64,000 nucleotides of DNA from Nocardioides bizhenqiangii (GCF_034661235.1 NZ_CP141059.1:310001-374000), one strand, 5' to 3'. Positions 25,064 through 33,543 are shown, counted from the first letter of the stretch. A program made the numbers and translations. Notes: a model not told the origin generated them from the letters alone.

Positions 25064-25772
25064 AAAGGCGGTGGAGGTAGTGAGCCTGACCGTGGTCCGG
25101 GGCCGGCGCGAGGTGCTGCACGGCCTCGACTTCACGATCCCGGTCGGCCAGGTGACGGGACTGCTGGGCCCGTCGGGCTGCGGCAAGTCGACGTTGATGC
25201 GGGTGCTCGTCGGCGTGCAGGCGGGCGTCAGCGGCACGGTCACGGTGTTCGGCGAACCGGCCGGCTCCAAGACGTTGCGGCACCGGATCGGCTACGTCAC
25301 CCAGGCGCCCAGCGTGTACGACGACCTCAGCGTCGCCGAGAACCTCGCCTTCTTCGCCCGCGTGCTCGGTGTCGACAAGGCGGAGGTGGCGCGCTGCATC
25401 GAGACCGTCGATCTCGTCGACCATGCCGACGACGTGGTCGCCCGGCTCAGCGGCGGGCAGCGCTCGCGGGCCAGCCTCGCGGTCGCCCTCCTCGGCAACC
25501 CGAGCATGCTTGTGCTCGACGAGCCGACCGTGGGACTCGACCCGGTGCTGCGCGAGGACCTCTGGACGACCTTCCACGAGCTCGCCGACACCGGCGTCGC
25601 CGTACTCGTCTCGAGCCATGTCATGGACGAGGCCGAGCGGTGCGACCGGCTGCTCCTGATGCGGGACGGCGTCTTCATCGCCGACGGCACGCCGACCGAG
25701 ATCAAGGAGAAGGCCGGGGTCGACGACATCGAGCAGGCATTCCTGGCGATCGTCAGAGGAGAGGCAGCATGA
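25056..25772 (+). CDS. ABC-2 type exporter ATP-binding protein
   Basis: 238 residues. Walker A GPSGCGKST near residue 41, Q-loop YVTQAPSVYDD, signature RLSGGQRSRASLA, Walker B LVLDEPTVGLDP and switch His SSHVMDEAE are all present. It would drive export of a drug, lipid or natural product with the permease downstream. Two ATGs (25056, 25059) are available. The stop overlaps a short open frame that leads into the permease gene. Confidence 0.93.
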   Translation: MMKKAVEVVSLTVVRGRREVLHGLDFTIPVGQVTGLLGPSGCGKSTLMRVLVGVQAGVSGTVTVFGEPAGSKTLRHRIGYVTQAPSVYDDLSVAENLAFFARVLGVDKAEVARCIETVDLVDHADDVVARLSGGQRSRASLAVALLGNPSMLVLDEPTVGLDPVLREDLWTTFHELADTGVAVLVSSHVMDEAERCDRLLLMRDGVFIADGTPTEIKEKAGVDDIEQAFLAIVRGEAA

Positions 25773-25876
25773 AATCACCCCACGACGTTCTTCGTCTCCC
25801 CCAAGCGGTCTGCACTCAACCGCGGATCCGCACCGTCGATCCTCCGACGAACAACGTCGCGGGAACCCCGAAATGA
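25769..25876 (+). CDS. 35-residue open frame linking the two exporter genes
   Basis: ATG at 25769 overlaps the ATPase stop (ATGA), the frame stays open for 35 codons and its stop overlaps the permease ATG (ATGA). The peptide starts MKSPHDVLRLPQ and ends NNVAGTPK; it has no membrane segment. Codons end in A or T more often than in the neighbours. The same segment contains a 13/14-match inverted repeat, CGACGTTCTTCGTC (25783-25796) and GACGAACAACGTCG (25846-25859), plus GCGGATCCGC. It may be an inserted hairpin element that keeps translational coupling, or a small leader peptide. Confidence 0.45.
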   Translation: MKSPHDVLRLPQAVCTQPRIRTVDPPTNNVAGTPK

Positions 25877-26610
25877 GCCTCAGGATCACCTTCGCCATCG
25901 CCGCCCGCGTGCTGACGCAGCTGCGGCGGGACCACCGGACGCTCGCGATCATGCTGGTGCTGCCCTGCCTGCTGATCAGCCTGCTGTGGTGGATGTTCGA
26001 CGACCTGCCGGGGAACACGTTCGACCAGCTCGGGCCCGCGCTGCTGGCGATGTTCCCCTTCATCGTGATGTTCCTCGTCACCAGCGTCACCACCCTCCGC
26101 GAGCGCTCCGGTGGCACCCTCGAGCGGCTGCTGGCGATGCCGATGGGCAAGCTGGACTTCCTGTTCGGCTACGCGATCGCCTTCGGCCTGGTCGCGGCCG
26201 TCCAGTCCGCTGCCGCCGTCGCCCTCAGCGTCGGGCTGCTCGGCCTGAGTATCGAGGGCCCCGTCTGGCTGCTGACCGTGGTCGCCGTCGCCGACGCGGT
26301 GCTCGGCAGCGCCCTCGGCCTGTTCGTGAGTGCGTTCGCGCGCACGGAGTTCCAGGCCGTCCAGTTCATGCCCGCACTGGTGATCCCGCAGATCCTGCTC
26401 TGCGGCCTGTTCGTCCCGCGCGCCGTGCTGCCCGACGTGCTCAACGCGATCAGCGACGTGCTCCCGCTGTCCTACGCCGTCGACGCCATGGAGCACCTCA
26501 CCCGCTCGTCCAGCACGGGCGAGGTGTGGACGGACCTGGCCGTCGTGACGGCGTACGCCGTCGCCGGGCTGGCGCTCGGTGCCGGCACCCTCCGCCGCCG
26601 GAGCGAGTGA
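25873..26610 (+). CDS. ABC-2 type exporter permease
   Basis: 245 residues with about six membrane segments (near 25-42, 55-75, 105-130, 137-160, 170-188, 220-238). The ABC2-membrane family features are visible: LRRDHRTLAIMLVLPCLL at the start, RERSGGTLERLLAMP after the second helix and PQILLCGLFVPRAVLPDVL before the last. It forms the membrane half of the exporter with the ATPase. The downstream cupin gene converges on it with 14 bases between. Confidence 0.9.
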   Translation: MSLRITFAIAARVLTQLRRDHRTLAIMLVLPCLLISLLWWMFDDLPGNTFDQLGPALLAMFPFIVMFLVTSVTTLRERSGGTLERLLAMPMGKLDFLFGYAIAFGLVAAVQSAAAVALSVGLLGLSIEGPVWLLTVVAVADAVLGSALGLFVSAFARTEFQAVQFMPALVIPQILLCGLFVPRAVLPDVLNAISDVLPLSYAVDAMEHLTRSSSTGEVWTDLAVVTAYAVAGLALGAGTLRRRSE

Positions 26611-26624
26611 GGTCAGCCCCCAGG

Positions 26625-27098
26625 TCAGCCCCAGGTGAGCCCGTAGCGCGCCACGATCGGCTCTGTGGCCTCCGGGTCACCGGTGCATCCCGAGGCATCG
26701 ATCATGGCGGCGACCTGGTCCTCGGGGACGCCGCGGCCCATGGCCCGGAAGACGGCTTCGAGCCCGCCGGGCGTGATCATCTCGAGGACCCGTGCGGGCT
26801 CGTCGGCGGCGTTCCAGAAGGTGTGCCACTGACCGCGCGGCTTGACCACCAGGTCGCCGGCGCGAGCGACGTGCTCGTCGTCGCCGAGACGGTAGGAGAC
26901 CTCGCCGTCGAGGATGAAGCTGAACTCGTCCTCGCGAGTGTGAACGTGCACGGGCGCCGCGATGCAGTGCGGTGCCAGGAGGTGCTCGACGATCGCAAGC
27001 CGGCTCTCGGTCCGGTCGGCGTCGACCTTGAACCTGTCCCGGCAGCCTGCCTCCGCGCCGAGGACCTCGCCCTCTCCGGCCCTGATGATCTGCTCCAT
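26625..27098 (-). CDS. Cupin-domain protein
   Basis: 157 residues. A single cupin barrel shows motif 1 as PVHVHTREDEFSFILDGE, with His, His and Glu positioned to hold a metal, and motif 2 as GDLVVKPRGQWHTFWN with the fourth ligand His. The C-terminal 35 residues are helical. Reaction unknown. ATG 27098 is chosen; an in-frame ATG at 27134 exists. It is divergent from the LuxR-type gene, and its stop region is tandemly duplicated (see findings). Confidence 0.85.
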   Translation of the reverse strand: MEQIIRAGEGEVLGAEAGCRDRFKVDADRTESRLAIVEHLLAPHCIAAPVHVHTREDEFSFILDGEVSYRLGDDEHVARAGDLVVKPRGQWHTFWNAADEPARVLEMITPGGLEAVFRAMGRGVPEDQVAAMIDASGCTGDPEATEPIVARYGLTWG

Positions 27099-27159
27099 GA
27101 CCCCATGGTCGATCCCGCCGGCCCTGTCCGCCATCCCAGATTTCTGATAGGCCGGGGAC

Positions 27160-28275
27160 ATGGACCGTGCCGATCGGGTCGTCGAGCGGATCCGGCGGAT
27201 CGTCGTTCGTCGGCCGGACCTGGTCAACCTCTGGCGGGAGGTGACGCCGATCCTCACCGCCGAGGTCCCGCACTTCGAGGCCCCGTGCTTCTTCACGGTG
27301 GATCCCGAGTGCCGGATCGTCACCAGCCACTTCCAGGAGGGGCTGCCGGAGATCCCCGGCGAGTGGCTGGCGCGGGAGTACGCCGAGGACGACTTCAACT
27401 CGATGACCTCGGTGCTGGCATCACCCGCGGGCATCGGCACCCTCCACGCCGCGACGGCCGGCCGGCCGGAGCGGTCGGTGAAGTACCACGTCGAGATGCA
27501 GCCCTTCGGCTGCGAGCAGGAGCTCGTCGTCGCCCTTCGCACGCCGGACCGGGCGCCTTGGGGTTCGATCGGCCTCTACCGCGAGACGGGGCGCCCGCTG
27601 TTCTCCGAGCCGGAGCAGCGCCTTCTGGTGGCCGCCGCGCCGGTCCTCGCCGACGGCGTCCGGCACGGCCTGCTGGCGGCGCAGGCCCGGGAGCCCGACC
27701 TCGCCGAGGCACCCGGTGTGATCGTGCTGGACGGGTATGACGTGGTGTCGGCGACGCCGTCCGCGGCGTACTGGCTGGACGCGCTGGGCAGGGGCCTCGA
27801 AGATCTTCCGGTCGCCGTGCTGTCGGCGGCCGGCGACGTGGCCTCCGGACGGCCGGGAGCCGGGGGACCGGACACGAAGGTCTGCGTCTGCGGGCCCACC
27901 GGCCGATGGGTCGCCCTCCATGCCGGCCCTCTCGTCGACGCCACCGGCCGCGCTCAGGTGTGCGTCGTCCTCGACGCCGCCCGGCCGGAGCACCTCGAGG
28001 CCCTGCTCATGCGCGCCCACCAGCTCACCCCGAGGGAGCGGGACGTCGCTGGCCTGGTCCTGCGCGGCCTGGCGACGGAGGCCATCGCGGCCGAGCTCTC
28101 GATCTCGCCGCTGACCGTCCAGCAACACCTCGCTGCCGTGTTCGACAAGACCGGGGTGCGCTCCCGCCGCGAGCTCGTCGCGGACGTCTTCCGCAGCCGG
28201 TTCGAGCCGCGGGTCCGGGACAACGAGGCGCGGACGAAGGCCGCGCGCGCGAGCCGGGGCGGACCGAAGCCCTGA
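27160..28275 (+). CDS. LuxR-type HTH regulator with N-terminal sensor region
   Basis: 371 residues. The last 100 residues carry a LuxR/GerE HTH (LTPRERDVAGLVLRGLATEA through LTVQQHLAAVFDKTGV). The N-terminal 280 residues look like GAF/PAS sensor domains (HFEAPCFFTVDPE, QELVVALRTPD). There is no receiver domain. TAGGCC six nt before the ATG suggests a leaderless message. It diverges from the cupin gene, which may be its target; signal unknown. Confidence 0.88.
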   Translation: MDRADRVVERIRRIVVRRPDLVNLWREVTPILTAEVPHFEAPCFFTVDPECRIVTSHFQEGLPEIPGEWLAREYAEDDFNSMTSVLASPAGIGTLHAATAGRPERSVKYHVEMQPFGCEQELVVALRTPDRAPWGSIGLYRETGRPLFSEPEQRLLVAAAPVLADGVRHGLLAAQAREPDLAEAPGVIVLDGYDVVSATPSAAYWLDALGRGLEDLPVAVLSAAGDVASGRPGAGGPDTKVCVCGPTGRWVALHAGPLVDATGRAQVCVVLDAARPEHLEALLMRAHQLTPRERDVAGLVLRGLATEAIAAELSISPLTVQQHLAAVFDKTGVRSRRELVADVFRSRFEPRVRDNEARTKAARASRGGPKP

Positions 28276-28329
28276 CCCGAGGGCACCGCGAAGCGGCATC
28301 CGGCGGGGCGTCGTCGTACCGTTGGTGCC

Positions 28330-29295
28330 ATGCGTCCCGTGCGTGATTCGCTCCTCCTCCTCTCGCGCAGCCACTCGGTGAAGCGGCTCATCACCACGCT
28401 GCCGGTGTCGGCGGCGGTGGTGCGTTCCTACGTCCCTGGCGAGCGTGCCGAGGACGCGGTGGTCGCGGCGGACCGGCTGGCGAGCGAGGGCATCAACGTC
28501 ACTCTCGACTACCTCGGCGAGGACACCACCGACGTCGAGCAGGCGGAGGCGACGGTCGCGGCCTACCTCGACCTCCTCAAGCAGCTCTCGGCGAAGGGCC
28601 TGGCCCGGCGGGCCGAGGTCAGCGTCAAGCTGACCGCCATCGGTCTGGCGCTCGACGACGTCGTCGCGCCGGGCGGCGGCCGCAAGATCGCGCTCGAGAA
28701 CGCCCGCGCCATCTGCCGCGCCGCCCGCAACGTCGGCACCACGGTCACCATCGACATGGAGGACCACACCACCACCGACCAGACGCTCGCGATCCTCCGC
28801 GACCTGCGCAAGGACTTCCCCGAGACCGGCGCCGTGCTCCAGGCCTACCTGTTCCGGACCGAGGCCGACTGCCGCGCTCTGGCGTACGCCGGCAGCCGGG
28901 TCCGGCTCTGCAAGGGCGCGTACGACGAGCCGTCCGAGGTCGCCTACACCGACCCCGACGACGTCGACAAGTCCTACGTGCGCTGCCTCAAGATCCTGCT
29001 CGGCCACAGCGGCGCCGAGGGCGACTGCTACCCGATGATCGCCACCCACGACCCCCGCCTCGTCGAGATCGCGTCGTCGCTCGCGAGCCGCTACGGGCGG
29101 GCGCAGGGCAGCTACGAGTTCCAGATGCTCTACGGCATCCGCCCGGCCGAGCAGCGGCGGCTCGCGGCCGCCGGTGAGACGGTGCGCGTCTACATCCCCT
29201 ACGGCACCGAGTGGTACGGCTACCTGATGAGAAGGCTCGCCGAGCGCCCGCGGAACCTGACATTCTTCCTGACGTCCCTCATCAAGAAGAGCTGA
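28330..29295 (+). CDS. Proline dehydrogenase (monofunctional)
   Basis: Oxidises proline to pyrroline-5-carboxylate with FAD. 321 residues form a beta/alpha barrel; visible motifs are SVKLTAIG, TIDMEDHTTTDQ, LQAYLFRTEADC, RLCKGAYDEP and the C-terminal helix VYIPYGTEWYGYLMRRLAER with the two Arg that bind the proline carboxylate. TACCGT lies seven nt before the ATG. proC follows after seven bases, so catabolic and biosynthetic proline enzymes share an operon. Confidence 0.94.
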   Translation: MRPVRDSLLLLSRSHSVKRLITTLPVSAAVVRSYVPGERAEDAVVAADRLASEGINVTLDYLGEDTTDVEQAEATVAAYLDLLKQLSAKGLARRAEVSVKLTAIGLALDDVVAPGGGRKIALENARAICRAARNVGTTVTIDMEDHTTTDQTLAILRDLRKDFPETGAVLQAYLFRTEADCRALAYAGSRVRLCKGAYDEPSEVAYTDPDDVDKSYVRCLKILLGHSGAEGDCYPMIATHDPRLVEIASSLASRYGRAQGSYEFQMLYGIRPAEQRRLAAAGETVRVYIPYGTEWYGYLMRRLAERPRNLTFFLTSLIKKS

Positions 29296-29302
29296 GCAGC
29301 AC

Positions 29303-30106
29303 ATGAAGCAGACCGCGGTCATCGGCGCCGGAGTCATGGGCGAGACCCTGCTGTCCGGGCTGGTCCGGGCCGGCCGCCGGGTCGACCAGCTGCTCGTCGG
29401 CGAGAAGCGCGCGGTGCGCGCCAGCGAGCTCGTCGAGAGGTACGGCGTCGCGGTCGTCTCCAACGTCGAGGCTGCCACCAAGGCCGACACCGTCGCGCTG
29501 GTCGTGAAGCCGCAGGACATGGCCGAGGTGCTCGACGAGATCGCCGGCTCGCTCCGGCCCGGCCAGCTGCTGGTCTCCCTCGCGGCCGGCATCACCACCG
29601 CCTTCATCGAGTCCCGGGTCCCAGCGGGCGTCGCCGTCGTCCGGGTCATGCCCAACACGCCCGCGCTCGTCGACCAGGGCATGTCGGCCATCTCGGCCGG
29701 GTCGCACTGCGACGAGGCCCACCTCGCCGAGGCCGAGTCGCTGATGGCGTCGGTCGGCAAGGTGGTCCGGGTCCCGGAGAAGCAGCAGGACGCGGTCACC
29801 GCGATCAGCGGCTCCGGTCCGGCGTACATCTTCTTCGTCGTGGAGTCGATGATCGAGGCGGGCGTCCACCTCGGGCTGCCGCGCGCGACCGCGCACGAGC
29901 TGGTCATCCAGACCCTCGTCGGGTCGGCGCAGATGCTCGCCGAGACCAACGAGCACCCGACCGTGCTCCGCGAGCAGGTCACTTCCCCGGGTGGCACCAC
30001 CGCCGCCGCGGTGCGCGAGCTCGAGATCCACCGGGTCCGGGCCGCGTTCCTCGCCGCCCTCGAAGCGGCCCGCGACCGGTCCCGCGAGCTGGCGTCGGGC
30101 TCCTAG
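29303..30106 (+). CDS. proC: Pyrroline-5-carboxylate reductase
   Basis: Last step of proline synthesis, reducing P5C with NAD(P)H. 267 residues: GAGVMGETLLSGL (nucleotide binding), VKPQDM, VRVMPNTPALV, and the signature ITAISGSGPAYIFF (here AVTAISGSGPAYIFF) followed by TVLREQVTSPGGTT. It follows the proline dehydrogenase gene by seven bases. The pairing could allow proline/P5C cycling under osmotic stress, in line with the compatible-solute transporter at the left end, though that link is speculative. Confidence 0.96.
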   Translation: MKQTAVIGAGVMGETLLSGLVRAGRRVDQLLVGEKRAVRASELVERYGVAVVSNVEAATKADTVALVVKPQDMAEVLDEIAGSLRPGQLLVSLAAGITTAFIESRVPAGVAVVRVMPNTPALVDQGMSAISAGSHCDEAHLAEAESLMASVGKVVRVPEKQQDAVTAISGSGPAYIFFVVESMIEAGVHLGLPRATAHELVIQTLVGSAQMLAETNEHPTVLREQVTSPGGTTAAAVRELEIHRVRAAFLAALEAARDRSRELASGS

Positions 30107-30120
30107 CTCACCAACCCGGC

Positions 30121-30828
30121 TCACCAACCCAGCTCGGCCAACGACCGGATCCGGTCGACTCCCTGCACCTCGTCGTCGCGGTAGCGCCCGGTCCGGTCGA
30201 TCAGCACCCCGGACATGCCCGCGGCACGTGCCCCCTCGACGTCGTGGCGCAGCGAGTCGCCCACCATCACGACGCCGCCGGGGTCGACACCGAGGTCAGC
30301 GCACGCGGTGCGGAACGCCCGCGGGTCCGGCTTGGCGGCCGGCAGCGAGGACGACGCGAAGACGGGCACGTCGTACGTCGCCAGCCCGGTGCGCCGGACC
30401 TTCGTCTCCTGGATGCTCTGCTCGCCGTTGGTGAGGATGCCGACCCTGAGACCGGCGGCGAGCGCCTGCTCGAGGGCGGCGGCTGCGTCTGCGAACGCGG
30501 ACCACGCGGCGCGGTAGCAGGCGAGGTAGCCCGCGAACGTGTCGTCGGCGACGGCGTCGTCGGCGAGATCCCAGCCGTGGAGGAACGCCCGGATGCGGGC
30601 GCGCCGCTGGTCGACGTGCGAGATCTCCCCGCGCTGGAAGCGCTCGTGGTGGAACGTCTCGAGTGCGAACCACCGCTCGACGTGTTCCTCGAGGATGCCG
30701 TCGAGCCCCAGGCCCGAGAGCCACGCGCGGAGGCCGCGGTCGACCGCCCCGCGGTGGTCGAACAGCGTGTCGTCGAGGTCGAACAGCACCCCGGTCACCG
30801 GCCTGCCGAGCCGGGTCGCCGTGGTCAT
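30121..30828 (-). CDS. HAD-superfamily hydrolase
   Basis: 235 residues. HAD motifs: I FDLDDTLFD near residue 18, II LTNGEQ, III Lys in AKPDPRAF, IV VMVGDSLRHD. A helical cap sits between motifs I and II, as in the YjjG/haloacid dehalogenase group that dephosphorylates small metabolites. ATG 30828 with GAGGA eight bases upstream. Converges on proC; the stop region is followed by a tandem copy. Confidence 0.88.
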   Translation of the reverse strand: MTTATRLGRPVTGVLFDLDDTLFDHRGAVDRGLRAWLSGLGLDGILEEHVERWFALETFHHERFQRGEISHVDQRRARIRAFLHGWDLADDAVADDTFAGYLACYRAAWSAFADAAAALEQALAAGLRVGILTNGEQSIQETKVRRTGLATYDVPVFASSSLPAAKPDPRAFRTACADLGVDPGGVVMVGDSLRHDVEGARAAGMSGVLIDRTGRYRDDEVQGVDRIRSLAELGW

Positions 30829-30906
30829 GGCGCCATCCTCGCAAGGGTCACCGACATCGGTGGCGGCGACCCGGACCTCCGCTCCTTGAGTTCGGCGTGA
30901 TAGCGA

Positions 30907-30920
30907 GTAATCATGATTAC
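30907..30920. promoter_or_regulatory. Perfect 14-bp palindrome abutting the next start codon
   Basis: GTAATCATGATTAC is an exact dyad that ends one base before the ATG at 30921. TAATCA within it is at the right place (seven nt) for a leaderless -10, so a dimeric regulator here would block RNA polymerase directly. Confidence 0.65.
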
Positions 30921-31439
30921 ATGACAACAGACGAGATTCGCGGCTGGTTCGCCGGCCGCCTGCCCGAGGGCCTCTTCGAGGAGCTGATCGAGGTCACCGT
31001 CGACCGCGAGGAGATCACCGTGATCGGCCGGATCCCCACCCCCGAGGTCGCCGCCGACACCTCCGACGCCGAGCGGGCCGCGACCGTCCAGGGGCGGATC
31101 GCGGAGTTCCGCGAGCGCACCCGCGGCGACCGGATGAAGGTCGCCCGCGAGGCCGAGCGTCGCTTCGACCGCAAGGTGTCGTGGGGCGTCGAGTGCGACG
31201 AGACCCGCGCCCTGTTCACCCACGTCGCGGCGCCGGTGATGACCCGGCTCCGGCAGCCCGAGCGCCGGGTGCTCGACCTGCTCGTGGCCGGCGGCGTCGC
31301 ACGCAGCCGCAGCGACGCGCTCGGCTGGTGCGTCCGGCTGGTCCAGCAGCACGCCGACGACTGGCTGACCGAGCTCCGGGAGTCCCTGGTCCAGGTCGAG
31401 GAGGTACGCCGCCGGGGCCCCGACGCTTCCGCCAGCTAG
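30921..31439 (+). CDS. Conserved actinobacterial hypothetical protein
   Basis: 172 residues, soluble, rich in Arg and Glu. It starts TTDEIRGWFAGRLPEGLF, has a short beta strand pair around VTVDREEITVIGRI and then a long helical part with FRERTRGDRMKVAREAERR and a C-terminal helix bundle (RVLDLLVAGGVARSRSDAL). The pattern is widespread in actinobacteria but I know no function. The palindromic leaderless promoter indicates tight control. Conserved basic helices could contact nucleic acid. Confidence 0.8.
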   Translation: MTTDEIRGWFAGRLPEGLFEELIEVTVDREEITVIGRIPTPEVAADTSDAERAATVQGRIAEFRERTRGDRMKVAREAERRFDRKVSWGVECDETRALFTHVAAPVMTRLRQPERRVLDLLVAGGVARSRSDALGWCVRLVQQHADDWLTELRESLVQVEEVRRRGPDASAS

Positions 31440-31458
31440 CCGGGAGTCAGTCCGCCGG

Positions 31459-31845
31459 TCAGCCCGCCAGGTCGATCACCACGGCGATCACGGCGAGCAG
31501 GGGGATGAGTCCCTGCTTGAGCGCGGCCGACGCGCGGGACCGGTTCCCGAGCACCAGCACGATCGCCGCCGCTGCCATGGAGCCGGTGCCGGCGAGCACC
31601 AGAGCCCGCCCGGCGTCTCCGCAGTCGCACACCGTCAGCGCGATGCCGACACCGGTCACGATCGCCAGGAAGAGGTTGTAGAACCCCTGGTTGAACGCGA
31701 GCTCCCTGGTGGCCTCGGCCTCCTCGGCGGAGGTACCGAAGACCGCGCGCGTGCTCGGCCGGGTCCACGCCAGCGACTCCATGAAGAAGATGTAGACGTG
31801 GAGCGCGGCGGCCAGGCCCGCGAGCACGAGTCCGGCCGTCAGCAT
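31459..31845 (-). CDS. DUF1304 family membrane protein
   Basis: 128 residues with four hydrophobic segments (about 3-20, 48-68, 74-96, 106-124) and the family's opening HVYIFFMESLAWTRP. Function unknown; the group comprises small integral membrane proteins. It converges on the preceding unknown gene. An in-frame second stop lies 12 bases beyond the first because the end of the gene is duplicated. Confidence 0.85.
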   Translation of the reverse strand: MLTAGLVLAGLAAALHVYIFFMESLAWTRPSTRAVFGTSAEEAEATRELAFNQGFYNLFLAIVTGVGIALTVCDCGDAGRALVLAGTGSMAAAAIVLVLGNRSRASAALKQGLIPLLAVIAVVIDLAG

Positions 31846-31892
31846 GACGGCAGCGTCCCACACGGGCGACCGGTCCCGGTACGTTGCTGAGC

Positions 31893-33077
31893 ATGGAGCC
31901 CTGCGCCGGCCGCGCCAGTGTGGTGTTCGACCCGTCGCTGACCGAGTACGACTTCGGGCCCGATCACCCGATGACGCCACTCCGGGTCGACCTGACGATG
32001 CGCCTCGCCGCGGAGGCAGGCGTGCTCGACGGGCTCGAGCAGGTCCCGGCGCCGATGGCCTCCGACGACCTGATCGCCACCGTCCACGATCCCGGCCTGA
32101 TCGAGGCAGTGCAGCGGATGAGCGCCCGGCCCGGGCCCGGCGAGGAGCTGCGCGGCCTGGGCACCGACGACAACCCGGTGTTTCGGGGGATGCACCACGC
32201 GTCGGCGCACATCGTCGGCGCCAGTCACGAGGCGTTCCGCAGGGTGTGGACCGGCGAGAGCATCCACAGCGCCAACATCACCGGCGGGCTCCACCACGCG
32301 ATGCCCGATCGGTCGAGCGGGTTCTGCATCTACAACGACGTCGCGGTCGGCATCCGGTGGCTGCTCGACAACGGCGCCCAGCGGGTGGCGTACGTCGACG
32401 TCGACGTCCACCACGGCGACGGGGTGGAGGCGATCTTCTACGACGACCCCCGCGTCCTGACGATCTCCCTGCACGAGTCCGGCCAGTTCCTCTTCCCGGG
32501 CACCGGCTTCCCGGCCGACACCGGGGGCCGGGACGCCGAGGGCAGCGCCGTCAACCTCGCACTCCCGCCCGGCACCAGCGACGCCGGCTGGCTGCGCGCC
32601 TTCCACGCCGTGGTGCCGCCGCTGCTGCGTGAGTTCGCTCCCGACGTGCTGGTCACCCAGCACGGCTGCGACTCCCACGCCGACGACCCGCTGGCGCACC
32701 TGATGCTGAGCGTGGACGGCCAGCGCGCGGCGTACCTCGCCCTCCACGACCTGGCGCACGAGGTCGCCGGCGGCAGGTGGGTGGCCACCGGCGGCGGCGG
32801 GTACGCCGTCTTCGGCGTGGTCCCGCGCGCTTGGACCCACCTCCTGGCGGCCGTTGCCGGTCGGCCGCTCGACCCGGTGTCGCCGGTGCCGGAGGCGTGG
32901 CGCGAGTACGTCCTGGAGCGCTGCCTGGTCGAGGCACCCCGGCGGATGACGGACGGCGGATCCGCCGACTACCGGCGCTGGGAAGAGGGCTACGACCCCG
33001 ACACCTGGCTCGACCGGGCGGTGCACGCGACCCGCTCCGCCGTGTTCCCGCTGCACGGTCTCGACGTGTATCCGTGA
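31893..33077 (+). CDS. Acetoin utilization protein AcuC-like deacetylase
   Basis: 394-residue member of the class I histone-deacetylase fold. Zinc and charge-relay residues appear in GFCIYNDVAVGI, YVDVDVHHGDGVE, TQHGCDSHADDP and TGGGGY. In Bacillus, AcuC removes acetyl groups from acetyl-CoA synthetase; a similar protein-lysine deacetylase role is likely. TACGTT seven nt before ATG 31893 supports this start over TTG 31884. No acetyltransferase gene is adjacent. Confidence 0.92.
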   Translation: MEPCAGRASVVFDPSLTEYDFGPDHPMTPLRVDLTMRLAAEAGVLDGLEQVPAPMASDDLIATVHDPGLIEAVQRMSARPGPGEELRGLGTDDNPVFRGMHHASAHIVGASHEAFRRVWTGESIHSANITGGLHHAMPDRSSGFCIYNDVAVGIRWLLDNGAQRVAYVDVDVHHGDGVEAIFYDDPRVLTISLHESGQFLFPGTGFPADTGGRDAEGSAVNLALPPGTSDAGWLRAFHAVVPPLLREFAPDVLVTQHGCDSHADDPLAHLMLSVDGQRAAYLALHDLAHEVAGGRWVATGGGGYAVFGVVPRAWTHLLAAVAGRPLDPVSPVPEAWREYVLERCLVEAPRRMTDGGSADYRRWEEGYDPDTWLDRAVHATRSAVFPLHGLDVYP

Positions 33078-33284
33078 TCCCGAGGAGCGGCCGGGACGTC
33101 ACCCCTCCGCCGAAGCGGAGACTCGCTCGGCCCGTCGAAATGCAAGCCGACACGCCGAGTTGACAAAAGTTGCAGAGGTGAATCCCTTCCCCATGAGTCA
33201 CATCTGGCCCTATTCTCACCGATAGGCGTCCGCAGATCACAGCTGGGGAAGGCGGTGACGGGCGCGCAGAAAGTGTGGTTGGCC
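33078..33284 (+). promoter_or_regulatory. AT-richer upstream region of the BldC-like gene
   Basis: This 207-bp gap contains TTGACA (33160-33165), TATTCT (33211-33216) and GATAGG (33221-33226), and a small dyad CCTAT/ATAGG. TTGACA and TATTCT are too far apart to be one promoter, so I cannot assign a transcription start. A leader of 60 or more bases before the coding region is likely. Confidence 0.4.
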
Positions 33285-33497
33285 ATGGCTTCGTCCCAGG
33301 AGCGGTCCGAGTCTCGACCGGATCCCAAGTTCCTCACCATCGCCGAAGTGGCGACCATGATGCGCGTCTCGAAGATGACCGTCTACCGCCTCGTGCACAG
33401 CGGTGAGCTGCCGGCGGTCCGCGTGGGCCGCTCGTTCAGGGTGCCCGAGGGCGACGTCGACGAGTACCTCAGGAAGTCCTTCTACAACGCTGGCTGA
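33285..33497 (+). CDS. BldC-like MerR-type helix-turn-helix protein
   Basis: 70 residues, almost only a winged HTH (FLTIAEVATMMRVSKMTVYR then LVHSGELPAVRVGRSFRVPE). This excisionase-type fold is shared with the Streptomyces developmental regulator BldC; close relatives sit next to bS22 in many actinobacteria. ATG 33285 gives the usual family N-terminus; GTG 33255 is an alternative with GGGGAAGG only two bases before it. A long hairpin starts inside its stop codon. Confidence 0.88.
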   Translation: MASSQERSESRPDPKFLTIAEVATMMRVSKMTVYRLVHSGELPAVRVGRSFRVPEGDVDEYLRKSFYNAG

Positions 33498-33543
33498 CCG
33501 CGAGATCCCGAGCGAAGCGAGGGAACTCGCGAAGAGTCAGCCA
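33491..33543. terminator. Nested hairpin overlapping the BldC-like stop codon
   Basis: TGGCTGAC/GTCAGCCA, then CGCGAG/CTCGCG, then TCCC/GGGA pair in order around the 11-base core GAGCGAAGCGA (33510-33520). There is no T-run. The same core occurs in the palindrome at 39429-39439. It probably terminates or protects the BldC-like mRNA. Confidence 0.7.

Noticed and set aside
33160..33216. Single promoter made of TTGACA (33160) and TATTCT (33211)
   Set aside because: The spacing of 45 bp is far outside the 16-19 bp needed for one sigma factor.
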